64,000 nt of DNA from Cycas panzhihuaensis (GCA_023213395.1 CM041465.1:7874001-7938000); one strand, 5' to 3'; shown: positions 22,740 to 34,829, numbered from the stretch's first letter. Numbers and translations: made by a program. Notes: a model not told the origin generated them from the sequence alone.

Positions 22740-23160
22740 GTTAGGGATATAGGCATCAGCGAGCTGCTCAGCCACTACCATCCCTCTCTTTGATTTCCTA
22801 TTAACGATATAAAGATCAAACTCCTAAAGCAAGACAGCCCAATGACCAACCCTACTCGTTAGATCTAAATGAGTAAGTAAGTATTGCAAGGGATCGGACT
22901 AGACAATCACCTTGGTAGTATTACCAAGCAAGTAAGGTCTAAACTTCTTAGTTGTATGAACCAAGGAGAGACATTCCTTCTCAGCCGGGGAATAGTTGAG
23001 TTCGACAGCCACGAGGGTGCAACTGATAAAGTAAATGGCTCTCTCAATTACTGAATCATCATCCTGAGCCAACATAGCGCACAGGGACTCATCAGTCGCC
23101 GAGGTGTAGAGAATGAAAGGCCTATTGAAACAAGGAGGCGCCAACATAGGAGCGGAAGCA
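22740..23160 (-). pseudogene. Ty3/gypsy RNase H, copy 2
   Basis: It reads MLAPPCFNRPFILYTSATDE, CAMLAQDDDSVIERAIYFIS, AVELNYSPAEKECLSLVH and KKFRPYLLGN, then a frameshifted tail. It lies between RT and integrase as in copy 1, again with no extra RNase H before integrase. Confidence 0.8.
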
Positions 23161-23239
23161 AGAGCTTCCTTAAGTCCTTAGAAGGCTTGTTGGGCCTTAT
23201 CAGACCAAACAAATAGGGCTCCCTTCTTCAATAGGTTGG

Positions 23240-24010
23240 TCAGGGATTTAACGCTCACAACAAAGTTTGCTAGGAAGCACCTAAGAAAACCAAGCCTAAA
23301 GGACTTAATCTGTCACTGAGTTCTAGGAGGTGGCATATTAAGGATTGCCTTGACTTTGTCAGGGTCAATATGAATTCCTTGTTTTGATACAAGAAATTGA
23401 AGGAGTTTGCCAAAGGTAATGGAAAATATGCATTTGAGTGGGTTTATGCTTACATGGTACTTGCAGCATCGAGTGAAGATAGCCGACAAGTCTGAGGGAT
23501 GATGGGCCCTGACACGTGAAAGACTCATCATGTCATCCATAAAGACCTTCAATATGTCATCGATGAGGTCATGGAAGATAAAATGCATCGTCCTTTGGTA
23601 AGTAGTGCCTGCATTTTTGAGACTGAAGGGCATTGCCTTATAGGAAAAGGTACCACATGGGGTGGTGAAGGCTATCTTATGGCGGTCTTCAGGAGATATT
23701 TAGATCTGATTAGCTAGAGAAGCTGTCGATCAAGGACATAACTTTGAACCCAATAGTTTGATCAATGATTTGATCGATGAAATGGAGTGGAAAGTTGTCC
23801 TTAGGACATGCATTGTTGATATCACAGAAATCAACGCATATCCAGATAGTCCTGTTCTTTTTAGCAATGGGGACAATGTTGGATACCCATTTAGGGTAGT
23901 TGATAGAAGTAATAAGTCCATCATCCAAAAGCTTCTCAACCTCCATCTTGATAGTGGTTGAGAGTTTAGGGTGGAGAGGATGCTGCTTTTGGCATACGTG
24001 TCGGGCACTA
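23240..24010 (-). pseudogene. Ty3/gypsy reverse transcriptase, copy 2
   Basis: The blocks TIKMEVEKLLDDGLITSINY, WVSNIVPIAKKNRTIWICVD, FKVMSLIDSFS, MPFSLKNAGTTYQRTMHF and LKVFMDDMMSLSR are present. The active site is FMDD at 23532-23543, as in copy 1. Frameshifts lie near 23700 and 23640. A small deletion removes part of KSFLGRLSFLR near 23290. Confidence 0.85.
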
Positions 24011-25310
24011 GGAATGGTGGTGAGATTGTGGGTGACAATAGAAGTGTCGATTCCCTTCATGTCAGAATAATCCCACACAAAGACATCTCAAAACTCTTGG
24101 AATAAAAGGGAATACTCCCTCACCTCATCAAGAGAGTATTCCACCGTCATCTTAATGACCTTGCCCGGGGCTAAGACTATGTCCTGGGTCGCCCCCATGT
24201 ACATGGCATTCCCCTCCTCGAAATGGAGGGGGGCAAGGTCAACAGGAAGATATGGAATAGGGAATGGAATTGGGTCAACGAGTGTGGACCTAATCACTAA
24301 GATCTTCTGGTGTCTAACCCTATGGTGGCCAAAAGGTAAGTTGGGTGCATAGCCCACTAAGTTCTCAAGTAAGGCTTCATCATCTTCAAAGTAATCCACC
24401 CCATGGATGACCTTACTTCGAATAGATAAAGTGATAGAGGAAGTGGGAGCAATGGGACCGTGGTGGTCACTAGGTTGTCTAACCTCCTTGGAAGACTCTA
24501 AGAGAGAGTTAGGAAGGCGCTCCTCGGAAGGAGCAAAAGGAAGTTCCTCGAAACCATCACCTGCAGGGGGCGGTGGAGACGAAGAATCAATGAGCTATGG
24601 ACTAATACATGTAATGACATGGGACACAAAGGGGTGACTAGTCTCCTCAGTAAAAGGCATTCTACGTTGGGACCTAGAACAAGAAGGGTGCATCCTACTA
24701 GTGTAGAGGAAAGAAACCGGGCCAGGAAATTCCTCATCCTCACTAGAGGACTCATTATCACTGAACAAGGCAAGGTACCCATAGGTCCCGACACCAATAG
24801 GGGCAAAGCAAGAAAGACTAGAAGAAGAAGATGCAGGATCTTCTTCGAGGTGGGATGAATCAGGTATGCCGATGGAGCAGGCTGAGGCATGAGTAGAAGG
24901 GCCTTTCTCTCCTTTCGTATGGCCATGGCCTACCTGGTTGGTAGGAAGAGTTTGTTTAATGGGTGATCATTCGCGGGAAACAACCCTCATCCATCCATCA
25001 TGGACAAACTTAAGTTACCCCCAGCAAGTTAAACACACGGCTCCCATCTAGTTGAGCCATGGCCAACCCAAGAGAAGATTGTAGTCAACGTCAATGTTAA
25101 GGACTACAATGTCAGTGAGGATAGTCCTGCACTCTGGAGTGAGTAGGATCGAAACAGATCCCAATGGAGTCTTTTCACTACCATTGTAGCCTTGGCATTT
25201 CCATTCAGGGGCAGGATCGAAACAGATCCCAAGGGCATGTCATTCACAGAAGAACTGTTATTGATAATGGTCCTTCGCAGGGTACAGTTAGGTGTATCAA
25301 TGGTGATAAT
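24011..25310 (-). pseudogene. Aspartic protease and protease-RT linker, copy 2
   Basis: The protease motif reads IINNSSSVNDMP, so the catalytic Asp of copy 1 is Asn here. About 60 bp after it the sequence is scrambled: the phrase GGATCGAAACAGATCCCAA occurs twice (about 25147 and 25210) and part of the protease core seen in copy 1 is missing. The linker ends in MDYFEDDEALLENLVG (24399), as in copy 1. Confidence 0.65.
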
Positions 25311-25409
25311 GAAAGGGAAGTTCCATTGGCGTTCCCTTTTATATGCAGGGGAAAGATCTTTAGGGTCAAAGGAAATGATGGGCTCATGGCTTTGGGTAAC
25401 ACCCAAAGC

Positions 25410-25673
25410 GTGAATGGGTATGTCATTTGATCCTAAAGCTTCCAAAAGGAGAGTCTGTTGTTTGAGATAACTCCTCAAAACATCCACCAAGGACATTCCC
25501 GTAGCGATAGCGTGGAGCTCGTCAACGATAGAGAAGGGCACGTGAATGGGCATGTCATTTGATTCTAAAACTTCCAAAAGGAGAGTCCGTTGTTTAGGAT
25601 AACTCCTCAAAACATCTATCAAGGACATTCACACATCGACAGTGTGGAGCTCGTCAATCATAGAGAAGGGCTT
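25410..25673 (-). repeat. In-frame 132-bp tandem duplication in gag-protease linker, copy 2
   Basis: Two adjacent 132-bp units start at 25410 and 25542 and encode the MSLVDVLRSYLKQQTLLLEA segment twice. Copy 1 has it once (about 11690-11823). The length is 44 codons, so the frame is kept. The two units differ at several places, so the duplication is not recent. Confidence 0.8.
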
Positions 25674-27104
25674 ACCCTTTGCAGTAGGTTGGGTAAGCGC
25701 CCTTCAAAAATCGTAACGACTAGGACATATGGGAATGGTCTTGGGAAGTAACAGTACTTCCGGAAGAGGATCAGAGTGTGGAGCAGAGCAGGAGGTGCTA
25801 GTTGCCTCTTTAGCGGCTTGAGACCGAGTAAGGGCATATAAGGAGGTGGCCTCAAGTATTTGGATTACCTTCTTTCCCTTATTCTGGGACCGCAAAGGTG
25901 AGGGAGTGTGTCAGTCAGGGGAATGAGAGGAAGAAGACGAATCCCAAGTACCCTTCCCCTTATCGTGGGAAGGACAGGAATTCGGGGATCTTCTCCAGTT
26001 CCAGTTGTTTTTGGGCTGAGCGTTACGATCGTGTTGCCCATGTTTGGGGAACGGATCCTTGTGGATCGATTGGTCTAGGTTGGGCCTTGAGGCCCGTTTA
26101 GGGGATGAGTCACGTTGAGGGGCATCCCTAGGATGCTGAGCTCTACAACGTGAGTCGTCATGGAAACACTCCCCATTAATGGAACACCACTTCTTCTCAA
26201 GTGAGGAATCTGTCTTCCTCGCTTGAGAGGACTGGGCGTTACCATTCCTAGGGAGGGAAGCTTCAGTAGCTTGTTGGATTTGTTTACTGGAAGTGGGTGA
26301 TGAAGGAGCTTACAGTTTAACTTCCTTCATATTATGTTCAAATGAACGTATAGAAGAGGTGATCTGATCTAGGGTCTTCTCAGTCAGATGAGAAGAGGAC
26401 CTAGTGGATTTTTGTGGTTTGGTCTCTTTAGTTTGGGGTGGTACCTCAAGTCGTTGTGAGGGCTTAAGAGGCTTCTTGAGTCCAGCTTGGATCTCAATAG
26501 CCTCAACCGCTAAGCACTTTGTGATGGCAGAGTCGCATATAGTCGCCCCCATCTTAAGGACTTATACATGGACTTCAGGGTGAAGTGCATTAACGAAGAG
26601 ATCCCTCTTTAATTCCTCGGGTAAAGTAGCCTTAGTGGAATGGAAGAGGTTATGAAATCGCCGCACAAAGTCACGATTCATCTCATTGTGACCTTGTTTG
26701 AACGAAAGAATGGATTTTATTGCACTTTTGAATGAGCGAACAACATTAAAATAATTGATGAACATGTCCGCAAGTTGTTAGAATGAGAAAATGGAATGGG
26801 CAGGCAGGTGATGAAACCACTTAAGGGCATCGCCTTGTAAGGATCATGGGAATAATTTCATTAAAATGTGATCATAGGCCCAGTAATCAATGCATGCCAC
26901 AGAGAAACTACGGGCCTGCTCCACTGGGTCCTGTGATGAAGTTCGATCGAGCTTAGGAACTTCAGGAGGATGAGGTGGTAAGTTGGTTCTTAATGCCTCA
27001 ACAGATAGTGGTGTCAATCTATAATCCATGAAGGGACGTGCCCTTGTCTGGGTCATAGGATCGACAAATGATGCAGGAGGTAATGGACAAGGAACAGATA
27101 GGGG
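25674..27104 (-). pseudogene. Gag, copy 2, N-terminus missing
   Basis: It has MTQTRARPFMDYRLTPLSVE, the capsid blocks SFKSAIKSILSFKQGHNEMN and RRFHNLFHSTKATLPEEL, then the knuckle KKWCSINGECFHDDSRC and a basic Ser-rich tail (RSQNKGKKVIQILEATSLYA). The Pro/Ser-rich N-terminal third seen in copy 1 (13140-14152) is missing because homology stops at about 27104. Confidence 0.75.
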
Positions 27105-29640
27105 AAGGAATCCTCAAAGAAAAAATAATTAATAGGGAAGACAGATTCCTCACTTGAGAAGAAGTGGTGTTCCCAGTTTTGGGCTTCCCAACTTCTTCCA
27201 TGTCAAGGTTGGTAACACATTTATAATGGCTCCTCCATCCACAATTACCCCTAAAAATTTCTCTCCTAACATAATGATTACTACCATTGGATTTATCTCA
27301 AAGGATGGAATTATCTTCTTTAAACTCTTAGTGGCTTCTCATTGTTATAATATCCCTGCTTTGATCTAATCTATCACTTGGTATAAGGGAATTATTAACT
27401 ATAATTATTTCACTAAATTTTCCATCAGCAACAACATTCATGGGATATCTTCTATTGGTAACCCCTTAAATAACTCCTCCATTTGCACCATTTAAGGTTA
27501 TGTTTTTTGTTCCTCTGATATTTTCTCCTTTTGTCTGTTCTTTCTTATATATATGTGTTTTGTTTTTTGTTTACCCATTGGTAACATTATCTCGGTTTAA
27601 GCTAACTCCTCTAATATATGTTTTGCTTATTTGAATTTGTTTATTTCTATTTGTGGGTTTGGGTACCCTTTATCCATTCTCTCTTTGTGTTTCTTTCAGA
27701 GTTTTATATTTTTGTTGCTTTCTGGGATGATTGTTATTAAATTAGTTTCTTTTTCCTTTCCCTTACAATCTTCTATTCTATACTCACTTGGCCCATAATT
27801 GTTGCATACAAATGATTTATTTTCATATTCCTATTTAGTTAGGAAGTCTGATTTCTAATGCTTAAATTGTAAACAGATCAAACATCTCCCTATTAGTTGT
27901 TTTTTCTTTGAGGATTCCTATGTACTCCTTATTGTATATATATTTTAAGATGGGTTTCCCCCTCTTTTCCTACCTCATCCTCTATAGGCCCTTGCTCTAG
28001 GGCTATAAAAATAATCTTTGGTTGTATGACTATCCACGTCATATATATGACACCATTTATCCTTTTAGTACATTACACTATTTTTGAATTGATTTTGCAC
28101 TCCTTAGTTGTGTGCAAACTTTCCTCATAAATATGGCACCATTTTTCAATTTTAAATTCTTGGTCCTTCCTCTTCTTTACTTCTCCCTCTTCTTTTTTAT
28201 TTCTTATCTTAAGTCAAACAACCTCTTTCCTTAGAGCTTCTACCTAGGACTCTTCTTCTAAGATTCCTACTTGGCAAAAGGGTCGGTTATGTTGATTATA
28301 TTTCATTTCCCTTATTTCTTCCTATAGCCTTAGTAAAAGGGGATCATACCATCCTACTTGGGAATTCATCTCTACTTTGAAGTCCAATGCTAACTCCTAA
28401 GTGTTTTTAAATGATTTTGATGCATATGCATGCATCATAGACCTTAATTTTTTTATTTAATCCTTTGACAAAATAGTTCTTCATGTTGTGGTTTGTAACT
28501 ATTTCATTAATCATGTTGGTAGCAATGATTTTCATATGACCGATGTAAGTTAACACTAATTCATCAGGCCTCTGCTTTATTTCCCTTAGGGCAATATCCA
28601 CAACTTCATTACTTTAGAATTTTTAAAAGCTTTTCTTAAAGGATTTCTTTATATTTACCCATGTTTTTATTTTATTCAATTTTTTGTACCATGCCAAGGG
28701 TACTTCCCTTAGTGTGCAAGCAAATCTCACCTTTATTTCATTTTTGTCTGTGATTTTCTTTACATTGATCAAATTCTAGAATAAATACACATTCTCTATT
28801 GTGTCTAAGATGTCGTTGAAGATAAGTTTACTAAAATCTTTAAAATTGTCCATCCTTAATGACTACACTAGTATCCCACCTAATGGTGATCCTTCTCCTT
28901 TTACCTTCTCAAAGGATTCTACTCCTTCTTCTCTACCCTTCACTTTAGGTGGTGTATATGAGGTGCTTGATGCAGTACTAACGCTTCTGAATAGGGGATT
29001 CTTGAATGGTGTTTCTAAATGTATTGTCTCTAATACTCCAGGTACTTATATTGACAATGGTGTGATCACTAAATATGATTGCTTGGATCCCTTGTCTAGT
29101 AAATCCTCAAATAGTTACCTTGTTAGTTTATTCTCCCAATATGCCAAGGAACCTTCCTCCACCTTCTTCTTACTATACTCAAGTCCTTTAGGGTATTATC
29201 CATAAGTGTATTTTCCTTCTTACTTAGGGTGTCATTGTGTTCCACTTTTCCTTTTGGTTTTTTCTCCTTTTCTAGGCTTAAAAGATCATATTTAATTGGA
29301 GCAGGTGTTAGTACCATTTGTTTTCCATTATTTTCCTCTCCTTGTTCTTAAGGTGTCTAAGCTCCACTTGCCTCAGATTCTTCAATGGACTATCCTTTAG
29401 TCTTATTATTATATAGACTAAATCTTTTTTCTCTTCTTAATTTTGACTCCTTTAACCATGATAATACCCTTTGTCTACTTATTTCTTTCCCCTTTGGCAA
29501 AGTACCCTTTTGTGGCTCCCCCACCTTTGAAGGCCTCTTAAGTGGTATTAGAAGGTCCCCTCACTATCAAAGGCTTAGTTGTAGCCTACAATCATGATAA
29601 TAGCCAGGGTCCTCTACCCTTTGAACATTCTCCTTTTATG
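27105..29640 (-). pseudogene. Gag and protease of an unrelated Ty3/gypsy element
   Basis: On the minus strand a gag capsid runs from about 28850 to 28350: FACTLREVPLAWYKKLNKIK, then WVNIKKSFKKSF and DIALREIKQRPDELVLTYIG. A degenerate zinc knuckle WCHIYDVDSHTTKDYF lies near 28060. A protease block, IVDGGAIINVLPTLTWKKLG, lies near 27210-27250, with DGG in place of DSG. The sequence then joins the gag of copy 2 at about 27104, so its pol is absent. Its gag is not close to that of copies 1 and 2. Many stops break it. Plus-strand ORFs here, such as 28801-29205, are antisense shadows. Confidence 0.65.
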
Positions 29641-29669
29641 AAACTCCTATCCCTAGTCACTTCTCAGTG

Positions 29670-29688
29670 GACATAGGCAACGGAACCA
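29670..29688 (-). other. Primer binding site of the unrelated gypsy element
   Basis: On the minus strand TTGGTTCCGTTGCCTATGTC resembles the TGGCGCCGTTGCCGGGGA primer site (tRNA-Asp type) of several plant gypsy lineages. It lies just upstream of the gag region on the same strand. Confidence 0.45.
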
Positions 29689-29689
29689 A

Positions 29690-30610
29690 TATTAACTTAT
29701 ACATAATCTCACCATTAAGATAACTACACTTGTCAAGGTATCATTGGCAGTCTAATATAGGATATAGTCAACATACCTTATACACTAAAGTCATCATAGA
29801 TTATTCATAATTCCATAGAATGTCATCACAAATTACACACAATAGTATAATAATCAGCAATTATCCATCATACAAGTATCATATTATACATAGAACACTA
29901 ATTTCCATGTAACTCTTTCTTTATTAAGTAATAGGTGTCATACAATAAGTTATGGAATGTATTCCCTATACATTCCATCCATATACATTTAATTCTATCA
30001 TATATATTCCAAAAGAGTATGCATCTACTATAACTATGTCTCATGCCACTAGATATGTGTGCTGGCTACCATACCACCATGTGGAATAAATGCTCAACTC
30101 TTACCCCTAAGAGTATACCATAGGATTAAATCATTTAGCTCTCACCCTTGAGAGTATACCATAGGATTGAATAAATTGGCTCTCACCCTTGAGAGTATAC
30201 CATAGGATTGAATCACTCGACTCTCACCACTAGAATGGTCCTTGCAAGCTTCCTTAAATGTGTCTCTTTGGTGCCTTTTGCTGACGGGTTATGACTCCCT
30301 ATTATAACCATACCTTTTTAGCCTCCATGTATCCTTTCATTTAACTAATTGATTAATCACCTTTAATTAATGCCTTTACATCTGTACGCCCATACGTATG
30401 TCCCTTAGTACTGATGTCATTATTCTCTAGTGTCCTTTAGTTCAATTCTACCATGCGTACCTTTAATATTCACTAACATACCACAGATGGTATGTATCCT
30501 ATGTTACATACCTATTCTGGTACACACCCATCATACATACCCAGAATGCTTACATTTTTAACTTGTTTGTTATACACGCCTTCATACAGTCTATACCTAT
30601 AATTTAATGA
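29690..30610 (-). repeat. Probable 5' LTR of the unrelated gypsy element
   Basis: The stretch between the primer site and the copia tail has no coding signal and holds the 41-bp tandem repeats typical of some LTR U3 regions. No second copy is in the window, so its edges cannot be fixed. Confidence 0.35.
30098..30238. repeat. 41-bp tandem repeat, about 3.4 copies
   Basis: Units start at 30098, 30139, 30180 and 30221, each beginning CTCTYACC and containing GAGAGTATACCATAGGATT. The spacing is exactly 41 bp. The last unit is partial. No unique spacers separate the units, so it is not a CRISPR array. Confidence 0.85.
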
Positions 30611-30659
30611 TCAACACAACCTACATCTAGTTTCTACATAGCCCAATGTACCAAAATAT

Positions 30660-31400
30660 GTCCTAATAGAGACTCTATTCTAATAGTGGGACTCTATGTA
30701 GATGACCTTATCTATATAGAGTTGATCCTACATTCTATAGATAATTAATTAGCAGTCTGATCTACATAATCTTAACTCAACTAGATATTATACATGCAAT
30801 CAACTTAGTATCAAGATTTATATAAGACCCCAAAACTACTCATTGGCTAGCAGTAAAAAGGATCCTACGATATCTCAAAGGCACAATAGAATATGGGTTA
30901 TATTATAAATCTTCATCAAAATTTAGATTGATAGGATATATAGATTTAGATTGGGTAGGTGATATTAATGATAAGAAATCTACTTTAAGTTACACTTTTA
31001 GTTTAGACTCAGTAATTATAGCATGGAGCACCAAGAAATAGAATACCATTTCCCTATCAACAATAAAAGTAGAATATAAAGTAGTAGTCTTGGGTGCATG
31101 TGAAATATTATGGTCTCGACAACTTCTATAAGACTTTTATATGGAATAAAAGGGATCAACTAAAATATAGTGTAACAATCAAAGCATTATTCAGATGACT
31201 TGGAATCCAATATTTCATTGTAGAACTAAGCACATCGAAACTTAGCACCACTTCATTCAAGAATTGGTGCAAGTAGGTAAGATCGAGTTGATATATTATA
31301 GCATTGAAGATCAAATAGAAAATATATTCACAAAGCCATTAGGAAAGATCAAATTTCACAAATTCAAGGACAAACTTAGAGTTCTATATAATGGACATTA
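30660..31400 (+). pseudogene. Ty1/copia RT end and RNase H, plus strand
   Basis: It reads ILIVGLYVDDLIYIEL (YVDD at 30693-30705), skips some 200 residues of RT, and resumes at SLIYIILTQLDIIHAINLVS. RNase H follows: GYIDLDWVGDINDKKSTLSY, STKK-NTISLSTIKVEYKVVV and CNNQSIIQMTWNP, then FTKPLGKIKFHKFKDKLRVL. The order and motifs are those of copia pol C-termini. The family is the same as the nested copia element at 37828-46904, since their LTRs share blocks. The 5' part of the element is missing, and stops and an internal deletion inactivate it. Confidence 0.8.
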
Positions 31401-31410
31401 TGGGGGAGGA
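31401..31410 (+). other. Copia polypurine tract
   Basis: TATGGGGGAGGA stands between the RNase H end and the LTR. The nested copia element has TTATGGGGGAGAA at the same place. Confidence 0.75.
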
Positions 31411-31717
31411 TATTATGATAATGCCCATTCATAAAGAGTATACACATCCTCCTTGGGCCCCCAAAATCCACCTAGAGCCACAATGCATCCATTTACAAGC
31501 TGACTAAGGTAAGTATTCATATTATTTTATTTACTTTTTTATTATTTGCTTGATTTGTTATGTAGAGGTGGTCCACTACCTCCCTAAATTATAAATATTA
31601 AGGGAATACCTCCCTAGCATTTTTTAACACCACCTTCTACTCAGAAATACTATGTACTCTAATGATAGATGTGTTAATGTAATTTTTAGTCTACCCTGCT
31701 CCTTGTACGTATAAGCA
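31411..31717 (+). repeat. Copia 3' LTR
   Basis: It starts TATTATGATAATGCCC (TG decayed to TA) after the polypurine tract. It shares the blocks AAGGGAATACCTCCCTAGC and TTTTTTAACACCACC with the LTRs at 37828 and 46557 (reverse strand). The right edge at GCA is estimated by alignment with those LTRs. Confidence 0.65.
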
Positions 31718-31869
31718 TTAGAGTTAGGCGAAATGAAATTATACATAATACACATGAAAGTGTATTTTACTTAAGTAATCTAATTTAAAGTTCACTTAAT
31801 ACCCCTTTTAAGAATAATCAACTAATGTAATAACCTTGTGACATTAACCTATTTCAATAGCTACTCCCC

Positions 31870-33700
31870 TTAATCCTTCAACAAAATAAACTAAATCAAG
31901 TTCGTCCACCTCCTAAAGGTGGTGAGAGTAAGAAAACAATTAACATGGTGGAGATAACAAAGAGTGTGGGTCCATATAAATTATTTAATGATTTGATGGC
32001 AAAGAACCTTGACTCTTTACCTCTTGTACTCCCATGTCCCATCAGGTTTATGTATCTTCCTTCTACTATAAAGGATGGATCATTCTCTTTAGTCAATAAG
32101 TTAAAGACCATTCCTGTTAGTATTTTAGTAATGGATTTGTTGAAGTGTTACCTCGAGTAATTTTAGCTCTTATTTGATGTATTGGGAGTTCCCATCATAG
32201 TCTCTTCATCTGCTTCCATACTTTCTTTTTACTTGGTCACCTTGCCTAACCATACCACTCATGCTTCAAATAACACACCTTTATTTTATATTAAGATGAT
32301 AAAGGGTGACATCAATATCAAATAAGTCATTATTAATAAGGGATCATCTATTAATAGTATCCCTCTTAATCTTGTTGAGGACTTAGAAATTTCAATCTTT
32401 AATCCATGTGAGTGGATTTGTTAGGGATACAATAAAAATTAGAAAGTACACCTTGCTTAAGTCACTCTCCCTCTTACTCTAGAAGAAAAGATGATTATAA
32501 CCAAATTGACCATCATTAATCTTGATTTAGAGTATAACACCCTTTTGGGTAGACCTTCGATTACCCAAATGGCTACAGTTTATTATTCCCCCTTTGGTGA
32601 ACTTAGGGTCATCTATGAGAGACAATTAAAAATTGTAAAGTGAAAGTTGAAACCTATTAAATAGTCAATCCCACTTGTTGAGACATTTTCTGAGCTAGGT
32701 GAGCGATCAAAATCTTCTGAGTATTTTTTCCAATCATTAGGTTTAGGCCAATATTTACCATTAAAACTCCTCCTCCTCTAGGAGAAGTAAAAGATGTTGA
32801 CTTTGTAGAGATTGTCCCTATTTCATTAAGTACCTCATCTATCCCTTAGTCTTTAGGTCTGACTTATTAATCTTTGATTTTCTTTTCTTCTTGTAATGAA
32901 GAAGTAACTTCACATTCTATTACATCTTATAAAGAAATGCCTATGATCAAAACTATTGATATGAATGCCCCTTATCCAATCCAAACCTATTTCTTATAGG
33001 TTTTATCTTTGCCTTCAAGGTTAAATCCTTTAGTTTGTTCTACTATAAATCATTCTTTGATTCGTCATATAGTTTTTCTTTCACATGACATGCCTATTGA
33101 TGTTACACCTCTCTTCTCTTAATCTTCTCTCTTTATTATATGGTTGAATAGACATGAGAAGAAAATATTATTATATTGGCATTTAGACTTAGAATTAGGT
33201 AGCAAGGATATTAATCCACTTGATACACTTCAAAGGAATCAAAGTACCCCCACTCCAGTATAGGAAGTGAATTTGGTTTCCACTATTTCTTTTTCTTCCC
33301 ATCCTTTTGTAGATGCTTCTCTATCATCCCTCGTCTTGATGTCTTTATCTAATCAAGATTTCCATTCTTATTATTAAGAATTTGAATGAATCTTTACAAT
33401 GATTTGGGAATTTATTGATAGGCCTATTCCTTTCTCTCAAGTTCCTTCGATCATTGAGTTTGTTCCTACTCATCTAGACTCTTTAGTTGACTCTCCTTTA
33501 TATTTTAAGCCCTCTTCTTTGTCTACTAACCTACCAAGGAATCTACTCCTCATTGATCCTTTTCACCTTGATCACTTTAAAAATGATGAGGCAATTCTTA
33601 AACATTTAGTAGGATCATCTCCTAGTCTTCTCTTTTCACATCATAGATTGGGTTTTTTGAAAGTAATATAATCTAATTCACCACCAATTGACCATTTCTA
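31870..33700 (+). pseudogene. Protease and linker, third gypsy element
   Basis: Early sequence VRPPPKGGESKKTINMVEIT and ILVMDLLKCYLE matches the gag-protease linker of copies 1 and 2 (MSLVDVLRSYLK). The protease reads INKGSSINSIPLNLVEDLEI and NLDLEYNTLLGRPSITQMA (near 32340 and 32530), with Asn-Lys-Gly where Asp-Thr/Ser-Gly is expected. The linker holds DHFKNDEAILKHLVGSSPS (about 33570-33615), the counterpart of DYFEDDEALLEHLAG. Frequent TAG and TAA stops break it. Confidence 0.65.
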
Positions 33701-33959
33701 ACCTTAGGAGGTAGTTTCTCTAGTAGTGCCTTTCCCTACTTATTTTAAAGAGGGAAATGCTATGCTTATGGAGTAAACTATTGATGTTGACTTAGAACTA
33801 GGTGATACCCCTAGGATTATTAAGTTGGGAGCTAGTTATACTTCCAAAGAGATTACTCAATTTGAGGATCTCTTTCATGAGTTCCATTTAGTATTTTCTT
33901 GGGACTATAAAGATATGTATGGCCTTGATCCCCAAGTCATTAAGGATAATATCACGGTA

Positions 33960-34760
33960 ACTTTTGGCATCAAACCTAAACATAAAAAATAACGACCCAT
34001 TCACCCACATCTTTCTATCACTATTAAACAAGAAGTGGAGAAATTATTATAAGCTAGATTTATTAAGAGTGTTGATTACCCTTAATGGGTTTCTAATATA
34101 GTTCTAGTTGCAAGAAAAAATGGTTCAATCTAGATTTGCATTGACTTTTAGGATATTAATGATACTTATCCTAAGGATAAATTTTCTCTCCCTTTTCTTG
34201 ATCAAATTTGGGACCAAATGACTGGTTTCAAGGTGATGTCTCTTATGGATGGATTTTTGGGTTATAATTAGATTTTCTTTGCATTGTGTGGTCATCATAA
34301 GACTATATTCACTACTCCTTGGGGTAATCTCATGTATAAGGCCATGCCTTTTAGATTGAAAAATGCCAGTACAACCTATTAAAGAGCAATGGTTCATATT
34401 TTTTATGATCTGATTAGCAACATTATTACCATATACTTAGATAATATGCTTGGTCTTTCTCACAAAAGACATGATAATTCCTATGACTTGAGAATAATCT
34501 TTAAAATGTGTAGGAAATATTGTTTAAGTCTTAACCCATCTAAATATGTTTTTATCATGATATCAAGAAGAATGCTAGGTAACATCATTTCTCACGATGG
34601 GATTAGAATTGATCCTAATAAGATAAAGGCAATTGTTGATATGTGCCCTCCTAAGAATAAAAAATGAATTAAATCCTTTTTAGGTAGACTTGGTTTTTCA
34701 AGATGTTTTATTACTAAATTTGATTTGGATGCTAAGCCTATCATGAATATTTTAAAGAAA
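33960..34760 (+). pseudogene. Ty3/gypsy reverse transcriptase, third element
   Basis: It reads HPHLSITIKQEVEKLL, WVSNIVLVARKNGSI, DKFSLPFLDQI, GFKVMSLMDGFLGYN, TPWGNLMYKAMPFRLKNAST and ITIYLDNMLGLSHKR. The active site is YLDN (34434-34445), so the second catalytic Asp is Asn and the enzyme is dead. It continues to IKSFLGRLGFSRCF. Stops such as SVDYP-stop-WVS lie where copies 1 and 2 have a sense codon. Confidence 0.8.
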
Positions 34761-34829
34761 GATATTGATTTATGGTAAATTCCTCAAGTTCAAGAGTCCT
34801 TTAACAAGTTGAAGCAAGCTTTAATCTTA

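Larger units (their letters stand above)
14411..27104 (-). mobile_element. Ty3/gypsy (Tat-like) element, copy 2, 5' end missing
   Basis: It has the same order as copy 1 on the minus strand: truncated gag, protease, RT, RNase H, integrase, antisense ORF, second RNase H, polypurine tract, LTR. It differs from copy 1 along its length at about the same level as the LTRs differ. Identity ends at about 27104 inside gag, where unrelated gypsy sequence begins, so the gag N-terminus, primer site and 5' LTR are missing. It is not autonomous. Confidence 0.8.

Noticed and set aside
28801-29205. Plus-strand ORF of 134 aa
   Set aside because: It is antisense to a gypsy gag capsid that reads well on the minus strand.
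30098-30238. Possible CRISPR-like array
   Set aside because: Units are contiguous at 41 bp with no unique spacers, and the context is a plant retrotransposon.
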